From Glycine soja (Eukaryota; Streptophyta; Magnoliopsida; Fabales; Fabaceae), in contig NC_041004.1 of the NCBI RefSeq assembly GCF_004193775.1, positions 2,246,718 to 2,310,717 of the forward strand: DNA of 64,000 nt, read 5' to 3'. Positions within the stretch are counted from its first letter, which is position 1, and the number at the start of each line of letters is the position of its first letter. The notes below the pieces were generated by a model that saw nothing but the letters and a program-made list of their open reading frames with translations, was not told the DNA's origin and did not search any database. Below, one piece after another: positions 21,159 through 32,331 of the stretch. The translations under genes were made by a program, and so were the position numbers.

Positions 21159-24100
21159 TTAGTCTTCATTTAGGTCTACATAGTGTGTTTTGAATGACAT
21201 CAAGCTTGTGTATTCCTGCATTCTACTAATATATGGAATTGCCCATTGCTTTGCCTGAGAATAACAATTGCTTGACCACAACAGCGCTGGGGGCGGCAAC
21301 GGACAATGGTCTTTCAAATAAACCTGTTGTACATGAACAAACATTATATCATGCGCTGACCGTGCCAAACGAACAAGCGAAGTCATTGCATAATTGTTAC
21401 ACTAACTATATTCAATGTACCTGAACAAAATGATTTCCAAACACGTGACCGACACATATAATGCGGTGGCCAGAAGAGTCAGGTGGTGGTTGACTTCTAA
21501 GAGGGAAAAATGTCATGCTTTGTTGTTGGGACAACGATACAAGGATTACGTTATACCGTGAAGCAATCACATATCCCATGTCTGTTATATCCATCCACTT
21601 GTCCACACTAACCTGAATGAACCAAACATACACATGTAAGTAATTTAAACATTGTTATTAAAAAAAATTAACCTAAAAACATACCTTTGAAAATCCATCA
21701 ACAAGTAGGGACAACTTTAATTGTTCAAATCTCTCTGTGCCACCGAAGAGGTTCATGTACTCATGCGACCACCTGCCAAGTTCTTTAAGCAATTCATTAC
21801 GCACTAACGGCCACGAATCTTCCCCCATACCTAATAAAGCGCCAATGGACCGATATCCACAGTTACCGTCCGTTTTCACATCCACAACGTCACGAATGAA
21901 ACCTTGAAAGAATGACGCAAATTGATCCAACATCGGGATGATCCTTGTTGGCTGACGCGGTTGAGAACATGATGCACTTCGTTTCACTGGAGAGTTGCTG
22001 CTTTGAACAGAATGAAAAGCATCAACATACTCCCAGTAAGACGGATCACGCTTTGTGGATGTTTGACTTCTTTTCATCGGTTTCTTCGGTGCACCTTTAG
22101 TGTTCACCTTTGATGGAGGAGGGCACATAGAGTTATGATCAGGGTATGCGATTTCTCGAAGTTTACTCTTCAGATTTACTTTGCCAGCCACATCAAGTTC
22201 ATCAAACCTTTTAGATATGACCTCTATTTCTTCCTTAATGGTGACTTCCGTCTCACATAACCCTTGGTCTGAAAAGCAAAGTCTCCTCCAAAAAAGATGG
22301 ACTGACTCCAATGGGATGCTGCTAGCAGTATACCTAGAAAGCTCACATGCACAAGGAAGCCCGTGCGTGCTTCTCATCACACAACCACAAGAAGAGAGAT
22401 TGTTGCCGAGATAACGTAGACGGTCAATCTCAGAAGCAATCTGATTTAAAGCATCCCTCGAAACCATCCCAAGAAGCCTCTTGTATAAGGTTTTTTTATA
22501 TACATGGCCAACCACATGCGTACTGGTTTCAAAGGATGCTTTAATTTCGACGTGTTGCAGCGTGATCATGTTGTTCATGGCATCCCAAACACTACATAGG
22601 TCTCCAACGCTATTTTGTAGTACTCTTTTGAGAGCCCAATGAGCTGATTCAACCCTACATTTAAAATACACAACAAACATGAAAATATACAACAATTAAA
22701 TACCATTTAATATTAATCGTTACTAACAAATAAAATCAGTTGTTAATACCTGTTTGTTGTTGTGTTGCCTAGGTGCATGACCTTATTCGTCCATGCTGTA
22801 ATAAATTTTTCCTTGTGGGGGATAATCCATGTGTCGTTAACATAGTCAACGAACATCGGCCAAGGCGAACAAGCAACTTGAAACTTCTGATATGACTCAT
22901 GGAACTCGTATTCGGACGGACAATCAACCAAAGTACCCCAGTTATCCATTACATAGTCCCACGCATTTTTTTCCCCGATTAAAGATTTGCACTTCGCCTT
23001 CACATTCTTATCGATATGAAACCTGCACAACAAATTAGTAGACTCGGGAAACACAGTTTTCACTGCATTCATCAGTGCTAGGTCTCTGTCAGTGACAATA
23101 ACAAGAGGGAGGCGATCGTGTCTTAAAAATAGGCCTCGAAATCGTTCCAAAGCCCATACAATATTATTAACACGCTCAGCCTCCAGATATGCAAACCCAG
23201 CAGAGAATGTCATCGCCGTTGGTGTCACTCCAACAAAGTCAAGTAGTGGGAGTCTGTACCTGTTTGTTTTGTAGGTATTGTCTATAAAAAACACCAGATG
23301 ACATGCATTGCATAACTTTACTGCATCTGGGTGACACCAAAACAGATCACGCACCACAACTTCATCCTTCAATCTATGCCAATGAATGTATTGATCACGT
23401 TCGAGAAGCTTCATCAGATGCTGCATTTCGGTATCAGCTCCTCTTATTGAAGAACGATATGCACTTCTTGCATTGTAAATTTGCTTTATCGTGGTGTAAC
23501 TGTCGGCATTGTGTTCCTTCAACGTTAACAAGATGTTTTTCGGTTTCACCATCGACTTTGTCATATCAGCAATAATTTTCTTTTCTTCCTTAGTCAATCG
23601 CCCGGTGTATGGATGTCCAACTAAGGACTTCGCCAATTCATGATTATGAATCCCACAGATCAACTTCACCATCCAACCTTCCCCTCCACGCACTGGTTTC
23701 CCACGAAGCCTGAAGGGACAACCACATTTCCTACTCCCGGTGTCTTTTCTAACGAATTATTTATTTCTACACTTGTACGTATCACTCCTTTCACACCCAA
23801 TTAACACAAATGAACTTCTTCCTCTGCTACCGGTCTCTGTGTCAGATCTCATAATCACTGCAACAAATCCATTTTCATGGGCAACTGTTCGAGCCCATTG
23901 CAAAACATCATCTCGAGTAGCGAATACCTACAACGCAACCCTAACACATTAATTTTCATACAAACCATCAATTCAACCAATGACTCAAATTATCTATGAT
24001 TACCTGAGATGTATTAAAAGCATTTGAACAATCGACATGTGGTTCATTCACTCCACATTCTTCTTGATTATCATAATCATAATCCATATGAACTTCTTGT

Positions 24101-24192
24101 GACATCGCAAAGTCATACCTCCATTGATCTTCGTCCATCTTAAGGACATATGCATCATACACAAGTACATTCAAATTATCATATAACCACAT
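21159..24192 (-). pseudogene. MULE transposase fused to an OTU-type cysteine protease
   Basis: Five exons join in phase: 24192-24004, 23927-22750, 22654-21685, 21612-21421 and 21323-21159 (about 897 codons). Exon 2 gives a FAR1/WRKY-GCM1-like DNA-binding region (CGCPFRLRG... CGIHNHEL) and the MULE DDE core: FFIDNTYKTNRYRLPLLDF with Asp near residue 279, VIVTDRDLALMNAV with Asp near 343, and LLCRFHIDKN. Exon 3 adds a SWIM-like zinc finger (CGCVMRSTHGLPCACEL) and begins an OTU fold with the catalytic motif DGNCGYRSI. Exon 4 supplies GNHFVQV with the expected catalytic His. One stop (TAA at 23757-23759, codon 120, where GAA is expected) splits the DNA-binding region; everything else is open. The OTU extension recalls the ULP1-type protease of Kaonashi MULEs. 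Translation from a downstream Met could still make the catalytic parts. Confidence 0.88.
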
Positions 24193-24456
24193 CCAAAAAT
24201 TTACTACACCTTAAATAACAAACATATTAATAGGACATATGCATCATACACGACTATATTAAAATTATCACTATATTCTAAATTTATAACTACATTATTT
24301 ACTTAAACTAAGCTTATCACTATAATAAACAACTAATAAAATATTTTTGTACCATTATACATTTAAGTTACCTAAATCATTTAATATTATACCATTATAC
24401 CTAATTAAATTATCCACAACATATATAAAACAGAAATACAAAAAATTATAAAACAG

Positions 24457-24459
<3 letters not shown>

Positions 24460-24492
<33 letters not shown>
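24460..24492. repeat. (AT)n microsatellite
   Basis: A pure AT dinucleotide run of about 16 units lies 5' of the transposase gene. A second run of about 10 units lies at 24600-24620. Confidence 0.95.
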
Positions 24493-24494
<2 letters not shown>

Positions 24495-24661
24495 TTATAA
24501 AATAAAAAAATTATTAAATGAATTTTATTGTTATAAATTTTAATGTCCACAATATATACCATTATACCTAATTAAACAAATAATCCATTATTAAACAAAT
24601 ATATATATATATATATATATAAATTATAAAACATAAATAAAAAAAATCTAATAATTTAACA

Positions 24662-24950
24662 TTCCGGAAGACCTTCTTCCGGAAGTTACTGAGGCCTATT
24701 CCGGAAGAAGTGGTTCCGGAAAACACTTCCGGAAACACTTCTTCCGGAATAGGCCTCAGAAACTTCCGGAAGACGTTCTTCCGGAAGTTACTGAGGCCCA
24801 TTCCGGAAGAAGTTCTTCCGAAAGACACTTCCGGAACCACTTCTTCCGGAATAGGCCTCAGTAACTTCTGGAATAAGGTCTTCCGGAAGTGTTTTCCGGC
24901 AACACTTCATCCGGAAAAGGCGTCAGTGCCTAAAATTTCTTCCGGATACA
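24662..24950. repeat. CTTCCGGAAG palindrome array, right inner
   Basis: Units of about 60 bp built from TTCCGGAAG and the spacer TACTGAGGCC (or its complement GGCCTCAGTAACTT) alternate in inverted orientation, for example 24672-24770 against 24775-24870. Long hairpins are therefore possible. Confidence 0.85.
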
Positions 24951-25435
24951 CATTTTTTTTACTACTTTTCTTCTCTAAAAAGTAGCCGGAAAAGAAAAAA
25001 AATACCCATAAAAGCGTACCTCCGACAAAATAGGAAGAACAGCCACTAACAAAACTTCAAATACCGAACACGGGACCACCGAATCTCTAAATACTTCACG
25101 GGACCACCACCAAAATAGCGAAAGCGCAACCGGAAGAAACAAAGCAGAAGAAAGCGAAAGGCAGTAAAAAGAAGCGAAGAAAGCGAAAGCGCAGTAGAAA
25201 GAAGCGTTTACGCGTTAATTTAAAGAAAATTACACAAGGGCAAAATCGTCATTACATACGCATTAAATATTATTTTATTTTTACTTATTATTATAAAATG
25301 AAAATTCTTATTTCGTTACATACGTTCACTAATTATTTAATTATTTATGTATAATAATATTAATTATTTTATAATTTAGTTTATCCATTAAAAGTAAATT
25401 ATATTATCAAATAATTTTTTTTTTAAAAAAAGTTC

Positions 25436-25660
25436 AGTTCCGAAAGAAGGTTCTTCCGGAAGTTTCCGGAAGAAGGTTCTTCCGGAAACTTCCGGAAGAA
25501 CCTTCTTCCGGAAACTTCCGGATGACGATCTTCCGGACGAAGTTTGTGAGTACTTCCGGAATTCCCAAATTCTTTTTCCGGAAGAAGTCTTTTTCCGGAA
25601 ACTTTCCGGAAAAGCTTGTTCCGAAAAGTTTACGGAAATACTTCTTCCGGAAGAAGAATT
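25436..25660. repeat. CTTCCGGAAG palindrome array, right outer
   Basis: TTCCGGAAG-type palindromes are packed at intervals of 9-20 bases immediately inside the right TIR, mirroring the left array at 15085-15390. Confidence 0.85.
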
Positions 25661-25731
25661 ATTGAAGGGCAATTTTGCCACTTCACTGTTTGCTGGGTGC
25701 CCCAGCAATAATGCTGGGTGCACGTAGCAAC
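25661..25731 (-). repeat. right terminal inverted repeat of the 11 kb MULE
   Basis: On the minus strand it starts GTTGCTACGTGCACCCAGCA and runs through GGGGCACCCAGCAAAC to GGCAAAATTGCCCTTCAAT. It aligns with the left TIR with scattered differences. The outermost GGG seen at the left end is not present here. Confidence 0.85.
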
Positions 25732-25960
25732 TTTGTGTTTGAAGGAATTGGAAGTACCATTGAAGACTATGAAGAAACATTCGAGCAACATGAGGCTTCA
25801 TGATCAAGTGAAACATGACATGACATGCCAGAGTCATGTCTCTGACCCCACTAGGTTGAAGAGTAGATGCGAGCTCGATGCCAAAAAGAAAGTGAAACTT
25901 CAAAAACAAGAATCGGATTCTGTACATTCTGTACAGGAAGGATAGATTCAAAATGGAACA
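25732..25960 (+). repeat. segmental duplication, copy 2, right part
   Basis: GRF intron 2 homology resumes here: TTTGTGTTTGAAGGAATTGG, CATTCGAGCAACATGAGGCT and TCATGATCAAGTGAAACATG correspond to 28647-28740 of the parent. The homology fades before 26000. Confidence 0.75.
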
Positions 25961-26956
25961 TGGCAAGGTTCTTTGGAGTGAGAAATATTGGATACTCAAG
26001 AAAGCTGCTACGTACGCAAGAATTGTTTATTCATACTTCTTGAACTCGGTATTGGAGCTTGGTTCTCTAGGGTGTCTATTTAAGGCACATACCAAGGCTC
26101 CTTTCAGCAGAGAGGAAAGAAATAAAAAGAAAAAAAAATTAAGATAAAATTTTGAAATTAAAATAAAGTATAAAAGTGTAAGTTTCACATATTTTTCTAT
26201 TCATTTATCTCTATTTCTACTCTCTTTCCCTCACAAACAAACACCCTAAGCCAGTTAAGATTAGGTATATATAAGTTTATTTAGATGTGGGTTTATTTGG
26301 CTTTATCTATTTAACTCATAAGTTATATGCATGACATTTCTTAGCTGTTGAACACTCTTGCTAAATAAACATTTAAAAAAAAAGAATCATAGTTTCTTGT
26401 TTTTTTAAAATATGAATAGTTATTAAATGTTTAATGTCTATATTCATTAATCTTAATCATGGACTAACTCGCTAAGCTATGGATTAAGTGAGCATAACAC
26501 AAACTATACAAAAAAAGACCCAATTAATTTAATTAGACAATCAGTTCCATTTTATTTTTTTTATCTATAGCAATTAAACTTAGAAAATACTAAATTTACA
26601 ACTCATGCACAATACTTAATTAACCCAGTGTTCCACTCCATGTAAATACAAGTAATTGCAATTAATCTATTGATTCATACTAAAAATATTTCAATATCTG
26701 GATATTTGGTTTTGAACCATGCAACCATACTTGGTAGCTACAAACTACAACAGATCTTCGATGGAAAAAGAAGAAAGATGGCCAAGACTTTTACTGAAGG
26801 GAAAATTTGATTTTTACCCTAAGTACACACACGGATGCCACAGGAGCACATAACATATTACGTGACTGACATTTATTAATTTCAGGGACATTTTTATCAA
26901 TTATTTACTTATGGAAACCAACTTGAGAATACAATATAATTTCAAAAGCTAAAATT
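25961..26956. other. unassigned AT-rich DNA
   Basis: This is spacer between the end of duplication copy 2 and the start of copy 3. No gene or element termini were recognised. Confidence 0.4.
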
Positions 26957-27246
26957 TTGATTCACTGTATTCAAAACTGGAAAAAAGAAATGGAACAGCA
27001 ACACCATGTGGTGTCGTGGTGTTGTAGTTGGTTATCCGAGCAATGCCAATTTGTTCATTATTTTTTCACTTTATCACATTGTGAGGATGACATGATTAAA
27101 AACAACAAACACGTGGTTAATCTTTTCTTCATGGAGATCATTGTTCAGTCCACACATAACTGACCTCAAATGTTACAAGTTACTTGTTTACTTTTGTTCG
27201 TGTAAACATGATGCAAGTTTCAAAAAACAAAAAACAAAAGAGCTTC
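26957..27246 (+). repeat. segmental duplication, copy 3 (GRF 3' flank)
   Basis: This is the original 3' flank of GRF. It shares GTGGTTAATCTTTTCTTCAT, CACACATAACTGACCTCAAA, TGTTACAAGTTACTTGTT and CGTGTAAACATGATGCA with both other copies, and joins directly to the GRF stop codon at 27247. Confidence 0.75.
27010..27050 (+). pseudogene. decayed tRNA-Val
   Basis: It keeps the 5' acceptor and D-arm part (GGTGTCGTGGTGTTGTAGTT, GGTTATC) and a 3' remnant (GAGCAATGCCA). The anticodon and T arms (about 30 bases) are gone. It sits at the same place relative to the GRF 3' end as the functional tRNAs do in copies 1 and 2. Confidence 0.75.
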
Positions 27247-30222
27247 TCAGAAAGAAGCATAGCTATACTCATTCAAGGTGTCACTGATAGTAGTATCAGT
27301 GTCACTGCTACTTTGACTTTTCTCATTACATTGTATGAATGCTTCCCTGGCTTGGACTGACATGGAAAGATTTGTGTTTGGAATTGCACAATGCGCTTTC
27401 TGTATGTTGGTAGTGGCTGAAGAGTAAGGCAACCGCGCAACGGTAACGGCGGAACTGGTAGCAGTAGCTGCTGGTTCATGGCTTGTGAGACGCTTTTTGG
27501 CACCTCTATGCATGTGTGTGGCACAGTATTTCTGACCAGGAAGAACAGCACTCTTGCACTGCCACTTCTTACCATCTGTTCTCCGGCACCTACCGGATGC
27601 AGCTTCTATGTTGGTTCCGTCATTCAGGTATGAAGGGTTGCAACCAGAAACTGAAACTGCAGCAAAAAAAAGCAAGAATGTTCTATCAGCTTTCTGTTAA
27701 AAAGTTTGTCCTTAAAAAGTTAGTAATAACATAAACACATAAGAGATGCACAAGCTAGTATTTTGTTTTTTTTTTTTCCGAAATAGTTATAGAAAGTACT
27801 AGTCCAGGGAAGTACTGAATATTAACATGGACAGGGAGGAAGTTACTTACGGTTAAACTGAGAAATAAGAACAATAATTATAGACTATTAGATCATATCT
27901 GAATGCTTGAGTTTAAAAGATAAATGCACAACCTTTTTAAGTAATCATGTGATTACTAACTAACTTTTAATCTTGATATGATTGAAATTTTTAATTCTCA
28001 CATTCTTAAAATGAGAATTGTTCTAGTTATATATATCCCTCGGATAAGGATGGGAAGAAGAATGCATTTTTCACCACGTTAAAGTCATTTAGCAGGGATA
28101 AATTGTCTCTTCCTTTTTTTTTTATATCAATTTAATAATATATGTAAATGCAATCATTCACATGCTGTCTATATTTATGCTGCTGATGTAGTTTCTGACA
28201 GCAAATAGTGTACTCACCCTTAATATCCACAAATCTGTGTATCTTTTGCATAACTCTACTCAGTTAATGTTTGGTTTGCATCCTCTCCCAACAAGTGATT
28301 CAAACTAAAGAAGATAGCTTCTTTGAACTTGTATCTTAACATGATCAAGACGAACATTCTCAAACAGTATAACAAAATGCCACAGGGGCATGAAAAAAAT
28401 AAGTGTATTCCGAGGAACACTTAATTCTATGCAAAAAGACCAGCTTCTATGAGGGTGTGCTATGTGCTTGTAAAGTTAGGAGTAAGATATGGAGAAATCC
28501 ATCTAGACTAATTGAGCACACAATTATTAGAGTGCACTTAAAGACCCATATCAATGACATATGAGATTCTGAAATTAGGCACCACAGAACAAGCATGACA
28601 GCAAACAAGACAGAACATACTTGCTATGATGCTATTGATTCCCCTTTGTATTTGTGGGGATTGGTAGGAACATGTGAGACTATTAAGAAACGTTTGAGCA
28701 ACATCAGGATTCATGATCAACTGAAACATAACATGACAGTCATATATCACTGACCCCACTAAATGGAAAAAGGTTTGATAGGATTGAGTTTGTTGTTCTG
28801 GCAGTGTGGGGGAAGAAAGGGTATCTGTCTCTATTCTGTAATACTCTAGTTCTACAAAATATATTGAAAAATACAGAAATTGTTGCAAGTTGCAACCCCA
28901 TCAAAATTACCTTGAAGAACACTCGTTGGGGAGAAGCTTATTCCAGTAGAGATGCCATTAGTATTAGTATCACCAACAATGCTTCCTTTCCCACCGCTTT
29001 TAACACCGATGTTGTTGCTGATACAGCTCTTGGACTGGTTATCTTTCTGGCATATCTTTAGGCAACTTTTGCTATCTGAAGCAACAACGGATGTCGCACT
29101 GCTGAAGGCAGCTATCTTAGGGGCAACTGGAGTGGCAAGAGTGGTTCCAGGGGACACTGTGGACGCGGAAGAAAACGACATGAGGTAGTCAGCATAACCT
29201 GCCCTATTTTTCGACCTATTATTAGCAGAAGAGCAATTGGTGACACTGAGGCTCCTTGATGGGGTACTTGATGTGTCAATATGTGGAATGGCGATAAGGT
29301 TTGGACTTGAAATTTCAAATTGTGTCTTTGAGGATGGTTTGGTGTGTGACTTGCTACAAGGCTTTGTTGCCAAAGGAGAGTTAACTTGAGATGTTTCCAC
29401 AGGCTTTCTTGAACGATTTCGACCTCTGTGCATGTGCCTTTCACAGTACTTCTGGTTAGGCACCACATTCTTACCACACCTCCATTTCTTTCCATCAGTT
29501 CTTCTACACCTATGAGGTTCTGGATCCACCATAATCCCATGATCAAAACCCAGGAAACTGTATTCTGTAACCAAACAAAAATTAACAAAAAATTAAAAAA
29601 CAAACCCATCATTACCTTACAATTACATAAACGAACAGACTCTTTTAGCATCAAAAGATTTGAAAGTAGGCTCACCTTTGAACATATCAAAATTACAGAA
29701 TGAATCCTTACACAAATTAAATCCACTAGTAAGCATTTGCCCAAATCTTAGAACCAAAAACAAAACTTAGCTAACAATTAACTCCAAAAGAAACAGGTAG
29801 TAATTCATTCTAAGACAGAATCAAACATGACACTAACTCATCCTATAAATAAAAAACACCACAGCTTAAGTGAAAAAAAAAGAGAGTAAAACTTTATTAT
29901 ATATAAAAATAAAAATAGAAAAGGGGATGATCAGTTGATCAAAGGTTATTTATTACAAACCTGACATGTTGCTAGGGAATTGCACAAGGTGATAAGGAGG
30001 AGGAAGATTATAAGCCAAATGGTTGAAGATGAAAACTTGATGGTGAAGCTCACGCCTCTGAGCTTCAGTGATCACATGGTTTATTTCTTGTGGAGTCGAA
30101 TGAGAAGCATCAAACCCGAGATGAAGTTCAACACTGTTGGGAGAAGAAGTGCTGTTCTCTTCCTTGACCATAACAACCCTCTTCCTCTCATCAACAACAC
30201 GACTTTCCATCTTGTGTTCCAT
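27247..30222 (-). CDS. GRF9: growth-regulating factor with two WRC domains (GRF9-like)
   Basis: Exons are 30222-29961, 29564-28911 and 27656-27247, in phase with GT-AG introns; the product is 441 aa. GRFs are nuclear transcription factors that promote leaf-cell proliferation with GIF coactivators. The QLQ domain (about 51-83) keeps Gln55, Leu59 and Gln62 for GIF binding. WRC1 (about 101-144) has Cys107-x9-Cys117-x10-Cys128-x2-His131 and a basic nuclear-localisation stretch. WRC2 (about 327-362), encoded by the last exon, has Cys329, Cys339, Cys350 and His353 but reads WQC instead of WRC. Two WRC domains are the mark of Arabidopsis GRF9, so I name it by that resemblance. A Ser-rich linker joins the two. 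A miR396 site lies in WRC1 only. The ATG at 30222 follows an in-frame TGA. The gene looks intact; its 3' end was copied leftward. Confidence 0.92.
29395..29415 (-). promoter_or_regulatory. miR396 target site in GRF mRNA
   Basis: The minus strand reads CGTTCAAGAAAGCC then TGTGGAA, encoding RSRKPVE at the end of WRC1. This is the conserved GRF site paired by miR396 (with the usual single bulge), which directs cleavage of GRF mRNAs in maturing leaves. Confidence 0.92.
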
Positions 30223-30780
30223 GCCAATCTTCTTCTGGGGTCCACCTCCTACCCCTCAAAAAAGACACAAACATAAGAACAAGAAGCAAAAAAAATACAA
30301 AAAAGAAAGAATAATAAATAAAAAAAAAAGGTGCTAATGAAGAAGCATGTGATGATGGGCTAAAGAAGAGAGAGTGGAAGAGAAAGTGAGAAACCAGAAG
30401 TGTTGTGTGAAGAGGGAACAGTTCGAAGAGGCTTAGCTTCCATTGTCACATTCACATAAGGCTTTTTTTTCCTTTTTCTTAAGAGGGTCTGTGTCCGATT
30501 GTGATGCTCAAGGAAAAAAAGCTTCTTTTTTTATTACCTTTTTTCAGTGTGAATATTAAAAATAATGTTAAAGGGTATTTGAAAAGGGTAAGCTCGGCAC
30601 GGAAGTGCTTCTGCAGTTGCCTCCATTTACTTCTATTGTAAGTTGCAAGAGTGGGAGAGAGAGAAGGGTAGAGAGAGAAAGGGGTGTCAGAAGTTTCTGA
30701 CAAACAGCTTATTACATTGCAAGACTTTGCAGCAGTCACGTTCAGACAAACAAAATGAACCTTACGTTATATACTAGACT
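30223..30780 (-). promoter_or_regulatory. GRF leader and promoter
   Basis: On the minus strand a TATATAA-type box lies at about 30764-30770, followed by a CT-rich stretch (CTCTCTCTACCCTTCTCTCT, 30650-30681) and a long leader before the ATG. An upstream in-frame TGA confirms the start codon. The start site itself is inferred. Confidence 0.45.
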
Positions 30781-30959
30781 AGACTGTTCAACAGTGTTAG
30801 GCGCGTGAGCACACTCCACTATCCATTCCTTTACCAACAAAATATTTATTTTGGTACAGAACAACGTTTTCTCTAAGAGGTGTGTGTTATCTTATTCTAA
30901 TAAAGTAAGATGATTATACTCATTACAGAATTTGGAGTTTTTTTTTTTAATCATGTATA

Positions 30960-32245
30960 TTTATAGGTTTTGTTTATTATTAATTTTTATCGAGAAATTC
31001 GGTCACTCTAGTAGGAGTAATTGGTCATTATTTTATATTTTTTAAAGGTAAATATTCATTTTCATTTATGAATAAATAAAGTGTTGATAAATTCGTTGTT
31101 AAAAAATAAAAATTTAAATTTTAGTCCTTGAAAGTGAAAAAAGTGCGACAAACTATCAATCCGTTAATTTTCATCCGTTAATGTTAATGAAAAATTCTAA
31201 GTGACACCTTCAACGATGAATTTGTCTTTACACATTTAGGAATAAAAATAATTATTTATCTAAAATATAATTTAATCTTCATATTTTTTCCTTTTTTAAT
31301 TTTAGCAAATATAATATTATAATAAACACTTGAAAAAATAGGAAGACAAACATAAATTAGAACAAACATAATAATAAATATAATATTAATTAATAAGCAT
31401 AGTCTTTCTATTATTCTGAAATTTCTAATCTGACAATACTTTGTCCAAAATATGAGACTCAAACAAAAATGCATAATCATTAAGTTAATTCTTACAAAAA
31501 AAATGAGACTCAACTTAATTTTGTTAGTACTTAATGTTGTCACAATAGAAATTTCGGAGTAACAGATCAATTATGTTTATAAATCAATATCATGCTTATT
31601 ATTATGTTTGTTTTCCTATTTTTTAGTGTTTATTATAATGTTATACTTGTAATGATTAAAAAAAGGGAAAAAGAAGAAAATTATATTATATTTTGGATAA
31701 ATAGTCATTTTTATCTATGAATATGTAAAGCACTAACAAATTCGTCCCGGAATATGTCACATAGGCTCTTTCATTAACGATAACAAACAAAACGGATGAA
31801 TGGATTTGTCTCACTTTTTTGCACTTTTGGAGACTAAAATTTGAATTTCATCTTTCAGAGACGAATTTGTCATCTCTCTACACATTCAGGAACGAAAATG
31901 ACTATTTATTCCTTTTTTTATAAAGAGAATTTACATTTCAAAGAAAGGATAAATAGTCAAATTTATTCTTGAAAATGTAACGCACTGATAAATTAGTTTC
32001 TGAAAGATGAAAATTCAAATTTAGTCATTGAATATATAAAAAATACAACATATTAGTCTTGTGTTAAATTAGGCCTTGAATATTACAACTTAATGATAAA
32101 TATGGTCTCACAAATTTAATTACAGGACCAATTTGTTGCATTTTTTACACATTCAATGACTAAATTTGTATTTTTCATCTTTCATGGACCAATTTGTCTC
32201 TAAATTATACTTTCGGAGATGAATTTGACTATTTACCCTCAAAGA
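30960..32245. mobile_element. cluster of three related foldback MITEs, nested
   Basis: Three similar passages (about 31047-31262, 31694-31912 and 31948-32240) each begin with a GGATAAATAGTCA-type end. Each contains AAAATTTGAATTT / TAGTCCTTGAA-type inner repeats and closes with the complement (GACTATTTATTCC, GACTATTTACCCTC). Between the first two, CACTTGAAAAAATAGGAAGACAAAC (31326-31350) is inverted at GTTTGTTTTCCTATTTTTTAGTG (31605-31630). That suggests another foldback element inserted inside. No coding capacity is seen. Confidence 0.55.
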
Positions 32246-32331
32246 GATATTTCATCACTCTTTGTGACAAGTCATGTATGAACCTTGATAAAAAGTTACA
32301 TTTTTAATTTTGGAAACTATCCCAACCTATC

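Larger units (their letters stand above)
14716..25731 (-). mobile_element. 11 kb Mutator-like element (MULE) with transposase-OTU, PMD and PB1-like genes
   Basis: The element has similar inverted ends of about 75 bp, CTTCCGGAAG-rich subterminal arrays, and four internal parts: a plant-mobile-domain gene (+, 16406-18414), a satellite (18806-19766), a PB1-like gene (-, 19890-20711) and a MULE transposase-OTU gene (-, 21159-24192). Strand is given by the transposase. It interrupts a duplicated copy of GRF intron 2; the uninterrupted parent near 28643 is the empty site. No 9-bp target duplication is visible. The transposase has one stop and the PMD gene three lesions, so it is probably non-autonomous now but recently competent. 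Confidence 0.85.

Noticed and set aside
24568..24985. Overlapping frames in the palindrome array
   Set aside because: They consist of translated TTCCGGAAG repeats (SGNTSSGIGL and similar) on both strands.
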